Notes under the pieces: model-generated
Database searches by the model: none
What the model was told of the DNA's origin: nothing
What the model saw: the letters and a program-made list of their open reading frames with translations, nothing else
Assembly (NCBI GenBank): GCA_965223305.1
Contig: CBDCWT010000062.1
Coordinates: forward strand, 1-64,000
Length of the DNA: 64,000 nucleotides
Origin: CBDCWT01 sp965223305
Lineage (GTDB): Bacteria; Planctomycetota; Planctomycetia; Pirellulales; Pirellulaceae
Reading direction: 5' to 3'
In this document: piece by piece, positions 18,168-26,303 of the stretch
Numbering within the stretch: the stretch's first letter is position 1
Layout of the letters: every line of letters begins with the position of its first letter
Made by a program: the position numbers and the translations under genes

Positions 18168-19376
18168 ATGCAAAAAGTCGTCATCGAGAAGCCGTATCAG
18201 TTCATTCCTCCCCATCGCGGCAGATGGTGGCCAACCGTGATTCAGTGGTTGGATCTGTACGGCCGTCACTTGAGAAAGAGCGAGGGCATCATCAGCTGCG
18301 AGTTTCGCCACGAAGACCGATTCCGCAGGTCGCTCGAAGACGGCCATGGGATCATGCTGGCTCCCAACCACTGCCGGCCGGGGGATCCTCTGGTACTGGG
18401 ATGGCTGGCACGCGAAGTGGGATGTCATGTTTTCGCGATGGCCAGCTGGCACCTCTTCAACCAAGACTGGTTCACGGCGTGGTCCATTCGGAAAATGGGT
18501 GGCTTCAGCATTAATCGCGAAGGCGTGGATCGAAAGGCGATCAACACGGCCATTGAGATCCTAGCGAGCGCCGAGCGTCCATTGATCTTGTTCCCTGAAG
18601 GGGCGGTCAGCCGTACGAACGATCACCTGCACGCATTGCAAGACGGCGTCGGATTCATTGCCCGCACAGCGGCGAAACGCCGGCAGAAGCGAAACGGCAA
18701 AGTGGTCATTCATCCAGTCGCGTTGAAGTACCTTTTTCGCGGCGACCTGGAAAAAGCGGTCGACGCGGTACTCACGGAGATCGAGCACCGTTTTACCTGG
18801 CGACCGCAACGCAGCTTGGATTTGCTGGAACGCGTCTTTAAAGCTGGCCGGGCATTGCTTTGCTTGAAGGAAGTCGAACACTTCGGCAAGGAACAGAGCG
18901 GGCCATTCTCCAAAAGACTCGACTCGCTCATCGATCGGCTGCTGCAGCCTCTGGAGGTCGAATGGCTCGGCGAACCAAGGCAAGGAGCGGTCGTACCCCG
19001 CGTAAAAGCGCTGCGTATGAAGATGCTGCCAGACATGGTTGATGGACAGCTCGACGAATTGGAACGGGAACGCCGCTGGCAGCAGTTCGCGGATATCTAC
19101 TTGGCACAGCAGGTGTCGTGCTACTTGCCCGACTACCTTCAGCATCCATCTGTCGATCGGATTCTCGAAACCATCGAGCGATACGAGGAGGATCTTACCG
19201 ACAGGACTCGCGTGCACGGCAACTTGCACGTTGTGATCGACGTCGGCGATCCGATCGAAGTCAGCCCCCAGCGCGACCGCACGGCGGAGGTCGATCCGCT
19301 GATGGCGCGGCTCGAGGACGACCTGCAACGGATGCTCGTCGACTTGGCCGGCGAATCGCCTCTCTACAGCAAGTAA
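18168..19376 (+). CDS. 1-acylglycerol-3-phosphate acyltransferase (PlsC-like)
   Basis: A 402-residue protein whose first half is a PlsC-type acyltransferase: motif I NHCRPGD (Asn67, His68, Asp73), a motif II-like GGFSINREG region, and motif III FPEG (142-145, LILFPEGAVSRT). These enzymes acylate lysophosphatidate or related lipids at the membrane. The second half (about 210-402) is a charged helical extension not found in short PlsC proteins, with a possible beta strand (VHGNLHVVIDVGDPIEVSP) near the end. No clear membrane helix is present, so it would be a peripheral membrane enzyme. It stands alone, divergent from xerD. The substrate is not certain. Confidence 0.85.
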   Translation: MQKVVIEKPYQFIPPHRGRWWPTVIQWLDLYGRHLRKSEGIISCEFRHEDRFRRSLEDGHGIMLAPNHCRPGDPLVLGWLAREVGCHVFAMASWHLFNQDWFTAWSIRKMGGFSINREGVDRKAINTAIEILASAERPLILFPEGAVSRTNDHLHALQDGVGFIARTAAKRRQKRNGKVVIHPVALKYLFRGDLEKAVDAVLTEIEHRFTWRPQRSLDLLERVFKAGRALLCLKEVEHFGKEQSGPFSKRLDSLIDRLLQPLEVEWLGEPRQGAVVPRVKALRMKMLPDMVDGQLDELERERRWQQFADIYLAQQVSCYLPDYLQHPSVDRILETIERYEEDLTDRTRVHGNLHVVIDVGDPIEVSPQRDRTAEVDPLMARLEDDLQRMLVDLAGESPLYSK

Positions 19377-19622
19377 GCTGCGTCGTGCCAGCCGGCAGGG
19401 CGATCCGTGCGCATTTGGGAAGATGACGAGTCGTCGTTCGTTTCGGCTTGCATCGCTCACAACAACGCGGACTTTGAGGTCTTGTTAAGCTTTGACGACG
19501 TCGTTGAGGCTGCTCATGGAAAGTGCGGCTTGGGTCGATTAATTCGGATAGTAACTTCTACCAATTCTCGCGACTCCAGCGAATTCGCGACCCAAACCCG
19601 CCAAGCCCCGCCAAGCCTAACC

Positions 19623-20651
19623 ATGAAAATCTACCTATCTTGGGCAGCAGCCATCGCTGCTCTGCTCACGTTTCCAGGCACGCCTGCGCGCGCCGAGCAG
19701 CATCCGCACTCAGGCGCCGAAGATGTGTTGCTGTCGTTCGAGGCCTCTGAGGACCTGGAGACAACCCTCGCATCGTTCGAAGGCACCGCAGAGGGCAAGT
19801 GCAGTGGCAAGTGCGATGAAAGTACCTGTCACTGCAGATCGGGGTTATTCGGCGGCCTCATCGTGCCAAGTGACCAGTGTTTTGGGAGCTTCATTAGTCC
19901 GATAACCAATCCAGTCTTCTTCGAGGATCCACGAACTCTGACGGAAGCGAGGTTGATCTTCATTCAGCACCGGATTCCTCTCGCGGCCGGCGGCAACGCC
20001 GTACAGCTATATGCGATCCAGGCGCGAGCAGCGCTGAACGACCGCTTGTCGATTGTGGCCAGCAAAGATGGCTTTATCGTCTCGCAGAATCCACTCATCG
20101 ATGATGGCTGGGCAGATCTGGCGGTCGGTCTGAAATACAATCTGCTCGCCAACTACGAAGCGCAGCGACTGCTTAGCACAGGCCTATCTTATGAGCTGCC
20201 TGTTGGGAGCACACGGGCGCTGCAAGGTAACGGCGGTGGCGAGTTCCATCTCTACTTGACGGGCGCCGCACAACTGGGCTGCAATTGGCACTGGATTAGT
20301 GCGTCGGGACTCCGTCTGCCGGCGGACACAGTCGACGAAAGCCAGGTCTGGTATTGGTCGAATCATCTTGACCGCCAGATCACCGATAGCTTCTATCTGC
20401 TTGGCGAAGTGAACTGGTACCACTGGCTGCGATCTGGTCAGCAGCCCGCCTTGGCTGGTGTCGAGGGCGGCGACCTGTTCAACTTCGGATCGACGGGAGT
20501 TGCCGGAAACGACATCGTGACCGGCGCGCTCGGCGTCAAGTACAAACCAAGCTGCAACACGGAAGTTGGCCTTGCCTGGGAAGTTCCGTTGACCGAGCGC
20601 AGGGATGTGCTTGACAACCGCCTGACTGTGGATTGGATTCTGCGATACTAA
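19623..20651 (+). CDS. Outer-membrane beta-barrel protein (transporter-like)
   Basis: A 342-residue protein starting at the ATG at 19623, whose first residues form a signal peptide (MKIYLSWAAAIAALLTFPG, cleavage near ARA-EQ). An in-frame ATG at 19407 would add 72 unlikely residues. A short cysteine cluster (KCSGKCDESTCHC) lies near residue 62. From about residue 90 the sequence alternates in the manner of beta strands (AVQLYAIQARAALNDRLSIVA, DLAVGLKYNLL, SFYLLGEVNWYHWL) and it ends in an aromatic residue (VDWILRY), as outer-membrane barrels do. It resembles the phenol-degradation MetA-pathway type barrel family in a broad sense. Substrate is unknown. Confidence 0.65.
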   Translation: MKIYLSWAAAIAALLTFPGTPARAEQHPHSGAEDVLLSFEASEDLETTLASFEGTAEGKCSGKCDESTCHCRSGLFGGLIVPSDQCFGSFISPITNPVFFEDPRTLTEARLIFIQHRIPLAAGGNAVQLYAIQARAALNDRLSIVASKDGFIVSQNPLIDDGWADLAVGLKYNLLANYEAQRLLSTGLSYELPVGSTRALQGNGGGEFHLYLTGAAQLGCNWHWISASGLRLPADTVDESQVWYWSNHLDRQITDSFYLLGEVNWYHWLRSGQQPALAGVEGGDLFNFGSTGVAGNDIVTGALGVKYKPSCNTEVGLAWEVPLTERRDVLDNRLTVDWILRY

Positions 20652-20804
20652 CAAGTCCGGCCGGGAACCTGGACTCCTTATATGTGTTGCGTCAGCGATC
20701 AAGTGGCAGTTAGCGTTCGCCACGAGCATGACTGATCGCCTGGCGGCTGCGTGCAGCCAACCACACGACTGTGTAGCGAATCATCGCTGCTCCAAGGAGT
20801 CTAG

Positions 20805-20978
20805 CCCGGATTATTCATGAAGATCGTCGCGAGAGGTTGTAAGTACGTTCGTGGCAAGGAAGGCGAGCAATTCTTCCGCAGGCGTATTGAAGCAATACGT
20901 CGAGGGAGAATTGTGAAGCATGACGAAGCCACGGATGGACTTACGACCTCGCAGCAGATCGCTCATGAATAATTCGGG
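20805..20978. mobile_element. 174-bp palindromic MITE-like element, family M1, copy 1
   Basis: Ends CCCGGATTATTCATGA and its near-perfect complement TCATGAATAATTCGGG, flanked by a CTAG direct repeat (20801-20804 and 20979-20982), the target-site duplication. The whole element folds on itself: GCGAGAGGTTGTAAGT near the left pairs with ACTTACGACCTCGC near the right, and GTATTG-AAG-CAATAC (20884-20898) forms the tip exactly at the midpoint. It has no coding capacity. Three further copies in the window differ from it at one to three positions. The 4-bp duplication and terminal CCC fit elements moved by an IS1380-type transposase, but that link is inference. Confidence 0.92.
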
Positions 20979-21013
20979 CTAGTTGGCCCAAGATCTGTTG
21001 GGTCGAGACCTAA

Positions 21014-21154
21014 CTGCCTGTCGAAAAACACCGTCCTGGCGTTTTTCAACCGCACCAAGCTCGGAGTTCTTCGCGGCTCGCAAATCAACGACTTACATCG
21101 CTGATTTGGCATCACATCCCTGTGATGCAGCCCATCGAGAAAATCAACGGGCTG
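21014..21154. mobile_element. 141-bp MITE-like element, family M2, copy 1
   Basis: Begins CTGCCTGTCGAAAAAC and ends with GAAAATCAACGGGCTG, whose complement is CAGCCCGTTGATTTTC, giving imperfect terminal inverted repeats. It is flanked by CTAA at 21010-21013 and 21155-21158. An inner block (TTCTTCGCGGCTCGCAAATC onward) is shared with the second copy at 52656-52804. No coding capacity. Confidence 0.8.
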
Positions 21155-21408
21155 CTAAGGGCCATTCGAACCCAATCGACGCTGAGCTTCTGATTCTTCT
21201 GGCTCGGCGGGTAGGACCTAGCCAACCAGGCTTCTCTTCGGCTCTCGGATTGCGATGGTGTCTCTGGCCGCTCACAGCCGCCCTAAGTTGGCCGTTGGCG
21301 ACGGCTATTTGTGCCACCAAAATGCGCTCGTCCTCATAGTTCAACTTTGGCCATGCCCCAGAGAGATTTCGTCGGTATACTCAATGGACATTGAAAAGGA
21401 GCAAAGTG

Positions 21409-22692
21409 ATGGACGTACAATCTGATCGAACGTTAACGCGACGTGACTTTGTTACTGAATCGACGGTCGCGGGTGCTGGCACCGTTTTGGCAACGAACCT
21501 TGCTCGCTCGGCCCACGCCGGCGGGAGCGATCTGTTAAAAGTGGGGCTCGTTGGCTGCGGTGGCCGCGGTACAAAGGCGGCCATTCAAGCGTTGACTGCC
21601 GACGAGAACACCCGCCTGATCGCATTGGCGGATGCCTTTGAAGATGCACTCCAACGGAGCTACCGATTGCTGAAGAACTCGCCGGTAGCTGACCGAGTGA
21701 CTGCGGACAAAGAACAACATCACGTTGGCTTTGACTCTTACAAACCGGTCATCGAAGCGGCCGACGTCGTGCTGTTGTGCACACCGCCGCACTTTCGCCC
21801 CCACCACCTGCGAGCCTGCGTCGATGCCGGCAAACACGTTTTCGCCGAGAAGCCCGTGGCCGTGGACGCTCCTGGAGTTCGCAGCGTTCTGGAATCGACG
21901 CGGCTTGCCAGAGAGAAGAACCTGTCGATCGTTTCTGGTCTTTGCTGGCGTTACGAGACAGGTCTGCAGGAGACCATGAAACGCATTCACAGCGGCGCGA
22001 TCGGCGAAGTCGTGGCACTCGAAGCGACTCGCTACGGCGGCGGTGTGTGGGTGCGGCCGCGCATGCCAGGACAGTCTTTGATGGAGCACCAGATGCGCAA
22101 CTGGTACTACTACACGTGGCTCTCTGGTGACTTCATTACGGAGCAGTTCGTCCATCAGCTCGATCAGATCGCCTGGACATTGCAGGACCAGTGGCCCGCA
22201 AAGTGTTACTGCGTTGGCGGCCGCGAAACGAGGACGGGAGAGCAATACGGCCACATTTACGACCATTTCAACGCAGTTTACGAATATGAGGACGGTGTGC
22301 GCGCCTACGCCGGCACGCGGCATCAGCGCGGTTGCAGCTACCTATCGCATTGCTTGGCTCACGGTGCGCGCGGCCGCTGCAACCTGATGAAGTACGAAAT
22401 GGATGGCGACAACGCCTGGAAGTGGGATGGTAAACGCACCGACATGCACCAACTCGAACATGATGCGATGTACCAAGCGTTGAGATCCGGTCACCCGATC
22501 AACAACGGTAGTTACATGGCCAACAGCACCATGATGGCCATCATCGCTCGCATGTCCGCGTATACCGGCACGACCGTCACGTGGGAGCAGGCTATGAACT
22601 CGACCGAGGACCTGTCCCCCCGCGCGTATTCGTGGGACGCCGATCCGCCCGCGGCAGACGTCGCCGTACCCGGAAAAACCAAGTTTGTGTGA
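21409..22692 (+). CDS. Tat-exported Gfo/Idh/MocA family oxidoreductase
   Basis: A 427-residue NAD(P)-dependent sugar oxidoreductase. The start at 21409 follows AAGGAG (21396-21401). A twin-arginine signal (TLTRRDFVTESTVAGAG, Arg11-Arg12) sends it out of the cytoplasm already folded with cofactor. The Rossmann motif is VGLVGCGGRGTKA (about residues 45-57) and the family EKP motif appears in HVFAEKPVAVD. Proteins of this class are numerous in planctomycetes and act on sugars or inositols; the substrate is not readable. Its stop is only 2 bp before the CE15-type esterase start, so the pair is co-translated and probably serves one pathway of glycan breakdown. Confidence 0.93.
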   Translation: MDVQSDRTLTRRDFVTESTVAGAGTVLATNLARSAHAGGSDLLKVGLVGCGGRGTKAAIQALTADENTRLIALADAFEDALQRSYRLLKNSPVADRVTADKEQHHVGFDSYKPVIEAADVVLLCTPPHFRPHHLRACVDAGKHVFAEKPVAVDAPGVRSVLESTRLAREKNLSIVSGLCWRYETGLQETMKRIHSGAIGEVVALEATRYGGGVWVRPRMPGQSLMEHQMRNWYYYTWLSGDFITEQFVHQLDQIAWTLQDQWPAKCYCVGGRETRTGEQYGHIYDHFNAVYEYEDGVRAYAGTRHQRGCSYLSHCLAHGARGRCNLMKYEMDGDNAWKWDGKRTDMHQLEHDAMYQALRSGHPINNGSYMANSTMMAIIARMSAYTGTTVTWEQAMNSTEDLSPRAYSWDADPPAADVAVPGKTKFV

Positions 22693-22694
22693 AG

Positions 22695-24020
22695 ATGAAT
22701 CTGAAGCAGCAATCTCGACATCCACGGACGGTTGCAAGAGCGCGACGTACCGCCACTGGATTTCTGATCGCCGTCCAAGTCGTCAATCTAGCGCACGCTC
22801 AGGACAAGTACGGGCGCAACTACGACGAGGCCAAGGTCGGCAGTTACACCGTTCCGGATCCGTTGGTGGGCAAGGACGACCGCAAGATTGTCGACCGGGA
22901 GTCGTGGTTGCGAACGCGCCGTGGCGAGATTCTTGCTGACTTTCGTGACCTGATGTATGGGCACACACCAGAGTTGCCCGTCGAGCAACGATCAAGAGTC
23001 GTCGCGACACGCAAGGACGCCCTAGATGGCCTTGCCACGCGGACGATCGTCCGGCTGCGGTTTTTTGACGATCCTGATGCGCCACAAATCGAGTTGATGG
23101 TCTACCTGCCCAACGGAGCTGCCGCACCGGCACCGGTGTTTCTTGGTTTGAGTTTCTCCGGCAACGCCAGCGTGGAAGACGACCCGTCGATTCCGTTGCC
23201 GACAGGTTGGATGCGCGGGAACAACGAGGCGGTGGTAAACAGTCGAGCGACCGAAGCTCTTCGCGGTATCAACGCTAGTCGCTGGCCGATCAAGATGGCG
23301 ATCGAAAAGGGATACGGAGTCGCCACGTTCTACTACGGAGATGTCGAGCCGGATCACATCGACGGCTGGCGAGATGGCATCCGCGGCTACGCGTTGAAAC
23401 TCGCCGGCAGAAAGGAACGCAGTTCGCAAGAATGGGGAGCGCTGGGGGCGTGGGCTTGGGGTCTGAGCCGAGCGCTGGACTATCTGGAGACCCTTCCCGC
23501 AGTCGACGCGAAACGTGTCGTGGTTTTCGGCCATTCTCGGCTGGGCAAGACCGCACTTTGGGCCGGCGCGCAGGACAGGCGTTTCGCAATCGTCATTTCG
23601 AACAACAGTGGCGAAGGAGGGGCCTCACTCGCCCGGCGGAACTACGGCGAGAATATTGCCTTCTCGATCGGCCACGCTTCGTGGCGATACTGCGATCGCT
23701 TTCGGCAGTTCATCGATCGCGAAGACGATTTGCCGTTCGACCAACACATGCTGTTAGGTCTGATCGCGCCCCGGCCTGTCTACATTGCCAGTGCGACGGA
23801 CGACGGACTGGCCGATCCCAAAGGGGAGTTTCTCACGGCAGTCCACGCGGAGCCCATCTACCGGCTCTTCGGGTTGCGCGGCGTCAACACCTCAGAGTGG
23901 CCGCAACCGGACACACCCGTTGGTGACACGATCGGCTACCACCTGCGGACGGGCCAACACGACATTACGGCTTACGACTGGGAACAGTACCTGCGATTCG
24001 CCAGTCGTCATCTTGATTGA
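22695..24020 (+). CDS. Glucuronoyl esterase-like hydrolase (CE15 type)
   Basis: A 441-residue secreted alpha/beta hydrolase. The start at 22695 gives a signal peptide (basic N-tail, then TATGFLIAVQVVNLAHAQ). The nucleophile motif FGHSRLGKTALW (Ser281) matches the CE15 pattern G-x-SRxGK. An acidic residue in NNSGEGGASL (Glu307) and a histidine in GQHDIT complete the likely triad. CE15 enzymes cleave the ester between glucuronic acid of xylan and lignin or related alcohols. The pairing with a Gfo/Idh/MocA oxidoreductase 2 bp upstream suggests a polysaccharide-derived uronate or sugar substrate. The assignment to CE15 is strong at the motif level; the natural substrate is unknown. Confidence 0.88.
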   Translation: MNLKQQSRHPRTVARARRTATGFLIAVQVVNLAHAQDKYGRNYDEAKVGSYTVPDPLVGKDDRKIVDRESWLRTRRGEILADFRDLMYGHTPELPVEQRSRVVATRKDALDGLATRTIVRLRFFDDPDAPQIELMVYLPNGAAAPAPVFLGLSFSGNASVEDDPSIPLPTGWMRGNNEAVVNSRATEALRGINASRWPIKMAIEKGYGVATFYYGDVEPDHIDGWRDGIRGYALKLAGRKERSSQEWGALGAWAWGLSRALDYLETLPAVDAKRVVVFGHSRLGKTALWAGAQDRRFAIVISNNSGEGGASLARRNYGENIAFSIGHASWRYCDRFRQFIDREDDLPFDQHMLLGLIAPRPVYIASATDDGLADPKGEFLTAVHAEPIYRLFGLRGVNTSEWPQPDTPVGDTIGYHLRTGQHDITAYDWEQYLRFASRHLD

Positions 24021-24060
24021 AAGAACTGACGTGTCTCCATGTCAATCAACGCGGGCTGTG

Positions 24061-25386
24061 CTATCGCTTGCGGCGGCGACGCCTCGGTTTCGGTTGACCG
24101 TCTGCGCCCGACGCTTTGGTAGAGCGATAAGCTGTGGCCGGTTGAACTGCGGAATCCTTCGAAGCCCGCGGTTTCAAAGCGGCGTTTCGTCGGCCTGCCG
24201 AACGGGGTGTTGGCCTTTGCGCGCGTGATTCGAGTCGTGGTCGTTCCGACTGTGGGTGTTCCAGTGCCAGTTGCTTGCCGATCAGTTTCTCGATGGCCCG
24301 CAACTCGCGACGTTCGCTGGTCGAGCAGAACGAGAGAGCAACTCCAACAGCACCGGCGCGTCCCGTGCGACCGATTCGATGAACGTAGCTCTCTGGGTCA
24401 ACAGGAAGGTCAAAGTTGACGACGTGAGTAATGCCATCGATGTCGATCCCCCGCGCAGCGACGTCCGTGGCAACAAGCACCTCGACTCGTTCGCATCGGA
24501 ACGCCTCCAATGCTCGCTCGCGGGCATTCTGAGATTTGTTGCCGTGGATAGCGGTGGCTTTGATCCCGCTTCGCAGCAGCCGGTCGGCAAGCGTGTTCGC
24601 CGTCCGCTTCGTTTTCGTGAAGACTAAAGCCCGCCTGACACCGTCGCTCATCAGGATCTTCCGTAGTAGTGTCTGTTTGCCGTTGCGTTCGACCAGCAAG
24701 ACACGCTGTTCGATTGTTGCCAGACTGGTTGATTTCGGCGTGACGTTTACGGTGTACGGCTTGGTCAGCAGGCGATGAGAGAGCTTGACGATCGCTGGGG
24801 GCAAAGTGGCAGAGAAAAACAAGGACTGCCGCCGGTCTGGTAGCTGGCTGATGATCCGCTTGAGATCGGGCAAGAAGCCCATATCGAGCATCCGATCCGC
24901 CTCGTCCAGTACAAACACTTCCAATTGACCCAGGTCGATGTGCCCCTGGTCCATCAAGTCGAGCAGGCGACCCGGTGTAGCCACCAAAATATGGGCTCCC
25001 CGATTTTGAGCCCGCACCTGATTGCCCTGGTTCACCCCTCCGTACACCAAGGCACGACGAAGCCGGAGATGGCGCCCGTAGGTCTTGAAACTTTCTCCGA
25101 TTTGGATCGCCAGCTCTCGCGTAGGGGCCAGCACGAGCACAAACGGACGATTCGGCCTCGCCTTTTGATTTCGTCGGCCCAGACGGCTCAGAATCGGCAG
25201 CGCGAACGCAGCGGTCTTGCCCGTTCCAGTCTGCGCACAGCCCAAGACATCACGCCCGGCCAGCGCTGCGGGAACTGTCTGCGCTTGAATCGGCGTCGGA
25301 GTTTCATACTTCTCATCCGCCACAGCACGCCGCACTGGGGCAATGAGATCAAGTTCTTCAAACGTCCTCAATGTTTTTCCTTTCAT
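24061..25386 (-). CDS. rhlE: DEAD-box ATP-dependent RNA helicase, RhlE-like
   Basis: A 441-residue DEAD-box helicase. The Q-motif region (FEELDLIAPV, PTPIQAQTVP), motif I AQTGTGKT, Ia PTRELAIQ, GG and TPGRLLD, motif II VLDEADRMLD, motif III SATLPP, and domain 2 motifs (VLVATDVAARGIDIDG, HRIGRTGRAG) are all present. The C-terminal tail from about residue 370 is basic and Arg/Lys/Pro-rich, ending in RRRRKR, typical of RNA-binding tails in RhlE proteins. It unwinds RNA, probably in ribosome assembly or decay. The ATG at 25386 is preferred to a TTG at 25395. The gene converges closely with the CE15 gene (40 bp apart). Confidence 0.93.
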   Translation of the reverse strand: MKGKTLRTFEELDLIAPVRRAVADEKYETPTPIQAQTVPAALAGRDVLGCAQTGTGKTAAFALPILSRLGRRNQKARPNRPFVLVLAPTRELAIQIGESFKTYGRHLRLRRALVYGGVNQGNQVRAQNRGAHILVATPGRLLDLMDQGHIDLGQLEVFVLDEADRMLDMGFLPDLKRIISQLPDRRQSLFFSATLPPAIVKLSHRLLTKPYTVNVTPKSTSLATIEQRVLLVERNGKQTLLRKILMSDGVRRALVFTKTKRTANTLADRLLRSGIKATAIHGNKSQNARERALEAFRCERVEVLVATDVAARGIDIDGITHVVNFDLPVDPESYVHRIGRTGRAGAVGVALSFCSTSERRELRAIEKLIGKQLALEHPQSERPRLESRAQRPTPRSAGRRNAALKPRASKDSAVQPATAYRSTKASGADGQPKPRRRRRKR

Positions 25387-26303
25387 TGGATCCAACTTTC
25401 GCGGCCTGCGCGATGGTCGTGATCGTCCTACGTCCTACGGTGGACGACGACGAAAACGACGGCATGATTGCTCGCGTCACTGACTGCGGAATTGATACCT
25501 AGTGCAACCGCTATGGTCGCTCCGCAGATGCCACGAAAAGCAAGCCACTTCAACGGGAACTCCGGACAAACAAGAAGTCACAGAATTCAGGCGTCCATCA
25601 CGACGCTAGCGGCTTTCCAGAGCGGTCAACACGACCGATAGTTGGCAGCAGTGTGTGCCGCACAAGCCAACACACCGGCTCAACGGAGTTGCAAGAGGGT
25701 CCAGCTCTGCCAGAAAACTCCGCTGCGGGAGGAAACAGCGCTCACTCAAGTGAAATAGAGCTGCTCGTTTCTTTCCGCCCAGCATCGAGCCAAACTTCCC
25801 AAGGGGGGAAGCACAATCTCTCTAAAGCATACCTCGCGGAGATCCTTTTGCCACCCCAGATCGAAGAAAAGGCTTCCTGCGGCGAGGTATCCTAAATCAA
25901 CGAGTCGCTTTGGGACAAACAAATCAGCCGGAATGCGTTAGCATCCGGTTACGGAGGAAACCGCGGTTAACGCCCAGCGGCTGATGTTGCAGAGCCACGC
26001 CCGGTCATTTGTTTCGTGGGGAGAAGCCGTCGAGCTCCTCGAATGTATCGTGACCAGTGATTGGACTGCGGGATACTCACAGACGGGCAAGAGTGCCCGT
26101 CCTACAGCCAGATTAGCCGCGGCAGTGGTGTCTGAATACTCCGCACAACAAGCGGTGACACTGCGCGCATATATGGTATGGTATGTAGCACTGTAGATGC
26201 TGTAGATGGAATACGGGTGTATCCATTTCTGTGATAGGTGTGCAGCGCCTAAGGTAGCGGGAAGGATAGGTGCAATTAGTACATGCAATTAAAGGGGTAG
26301 ACA
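25387..26303. other. Divergent intergenic region, 0.9 kb, with palindromic repeats
   Basis: Between divergent rhlE and the di-haem cytochrome gene. It contains a family R2 palindrome at 25923-25985 and a perfect hairpin at 26083-26100 (ACGGGCA-AGAG-TGCCCGT). A short reading frame at 25653-25895 has no protein-like composition and no ribosome site. Promoters of both genes should lie here. The sequence just before the cytochrome start (26160-26300) is AT-rich. Confidence 0.6.
25923..25985. repeat. Palindromic intergenic repeat, family R2, copy 1
   Basis: Begins ATCAGCCGGAATGCGTTAGC and ends with the complementary GCTGAT side (GTTAACGCCCAGCGGCTGAT). Related copies lie at 31529-31592, 58361-58434 and 61949-62003. 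Confidence 0.75.

Larger units (their letters stand above)
20652..21408. other. Intergenic region with two unrelated small mobile elements
   Basis: This gap before the Gfo/Idh/MocA gene holds a 174-bp palindromic element (20805-20978) and, 35 bp later, a 141-bp element (21014-21154). The remainder (21159-21395) shows no gene or repeat. Confidence 0.8.

Noticed and set aside
18561..19460. 299-codon antisense frame opposite the acyltransferase
   Set aside because: The plus-strand protein has clear PlsC motifs; the antisense frame has none.
20805..20978. Possible tRNA or small structured RNA gene
   Set aside because: Perfect terminal duplications and dispersed identical copies fit a mobile element; no tRNA-like arms.
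21535..22323. 262-codon antisense frame opposite the Gfo/Idh/MocA gene
   Set aside because: Shadow of a well-supported gene; no motif or ribosome site.
25653..25895. Small gene in the rhlE/cytochrome gap
   Set aside because: No ribosome site, unusual composition and no recognisable protein pattern.
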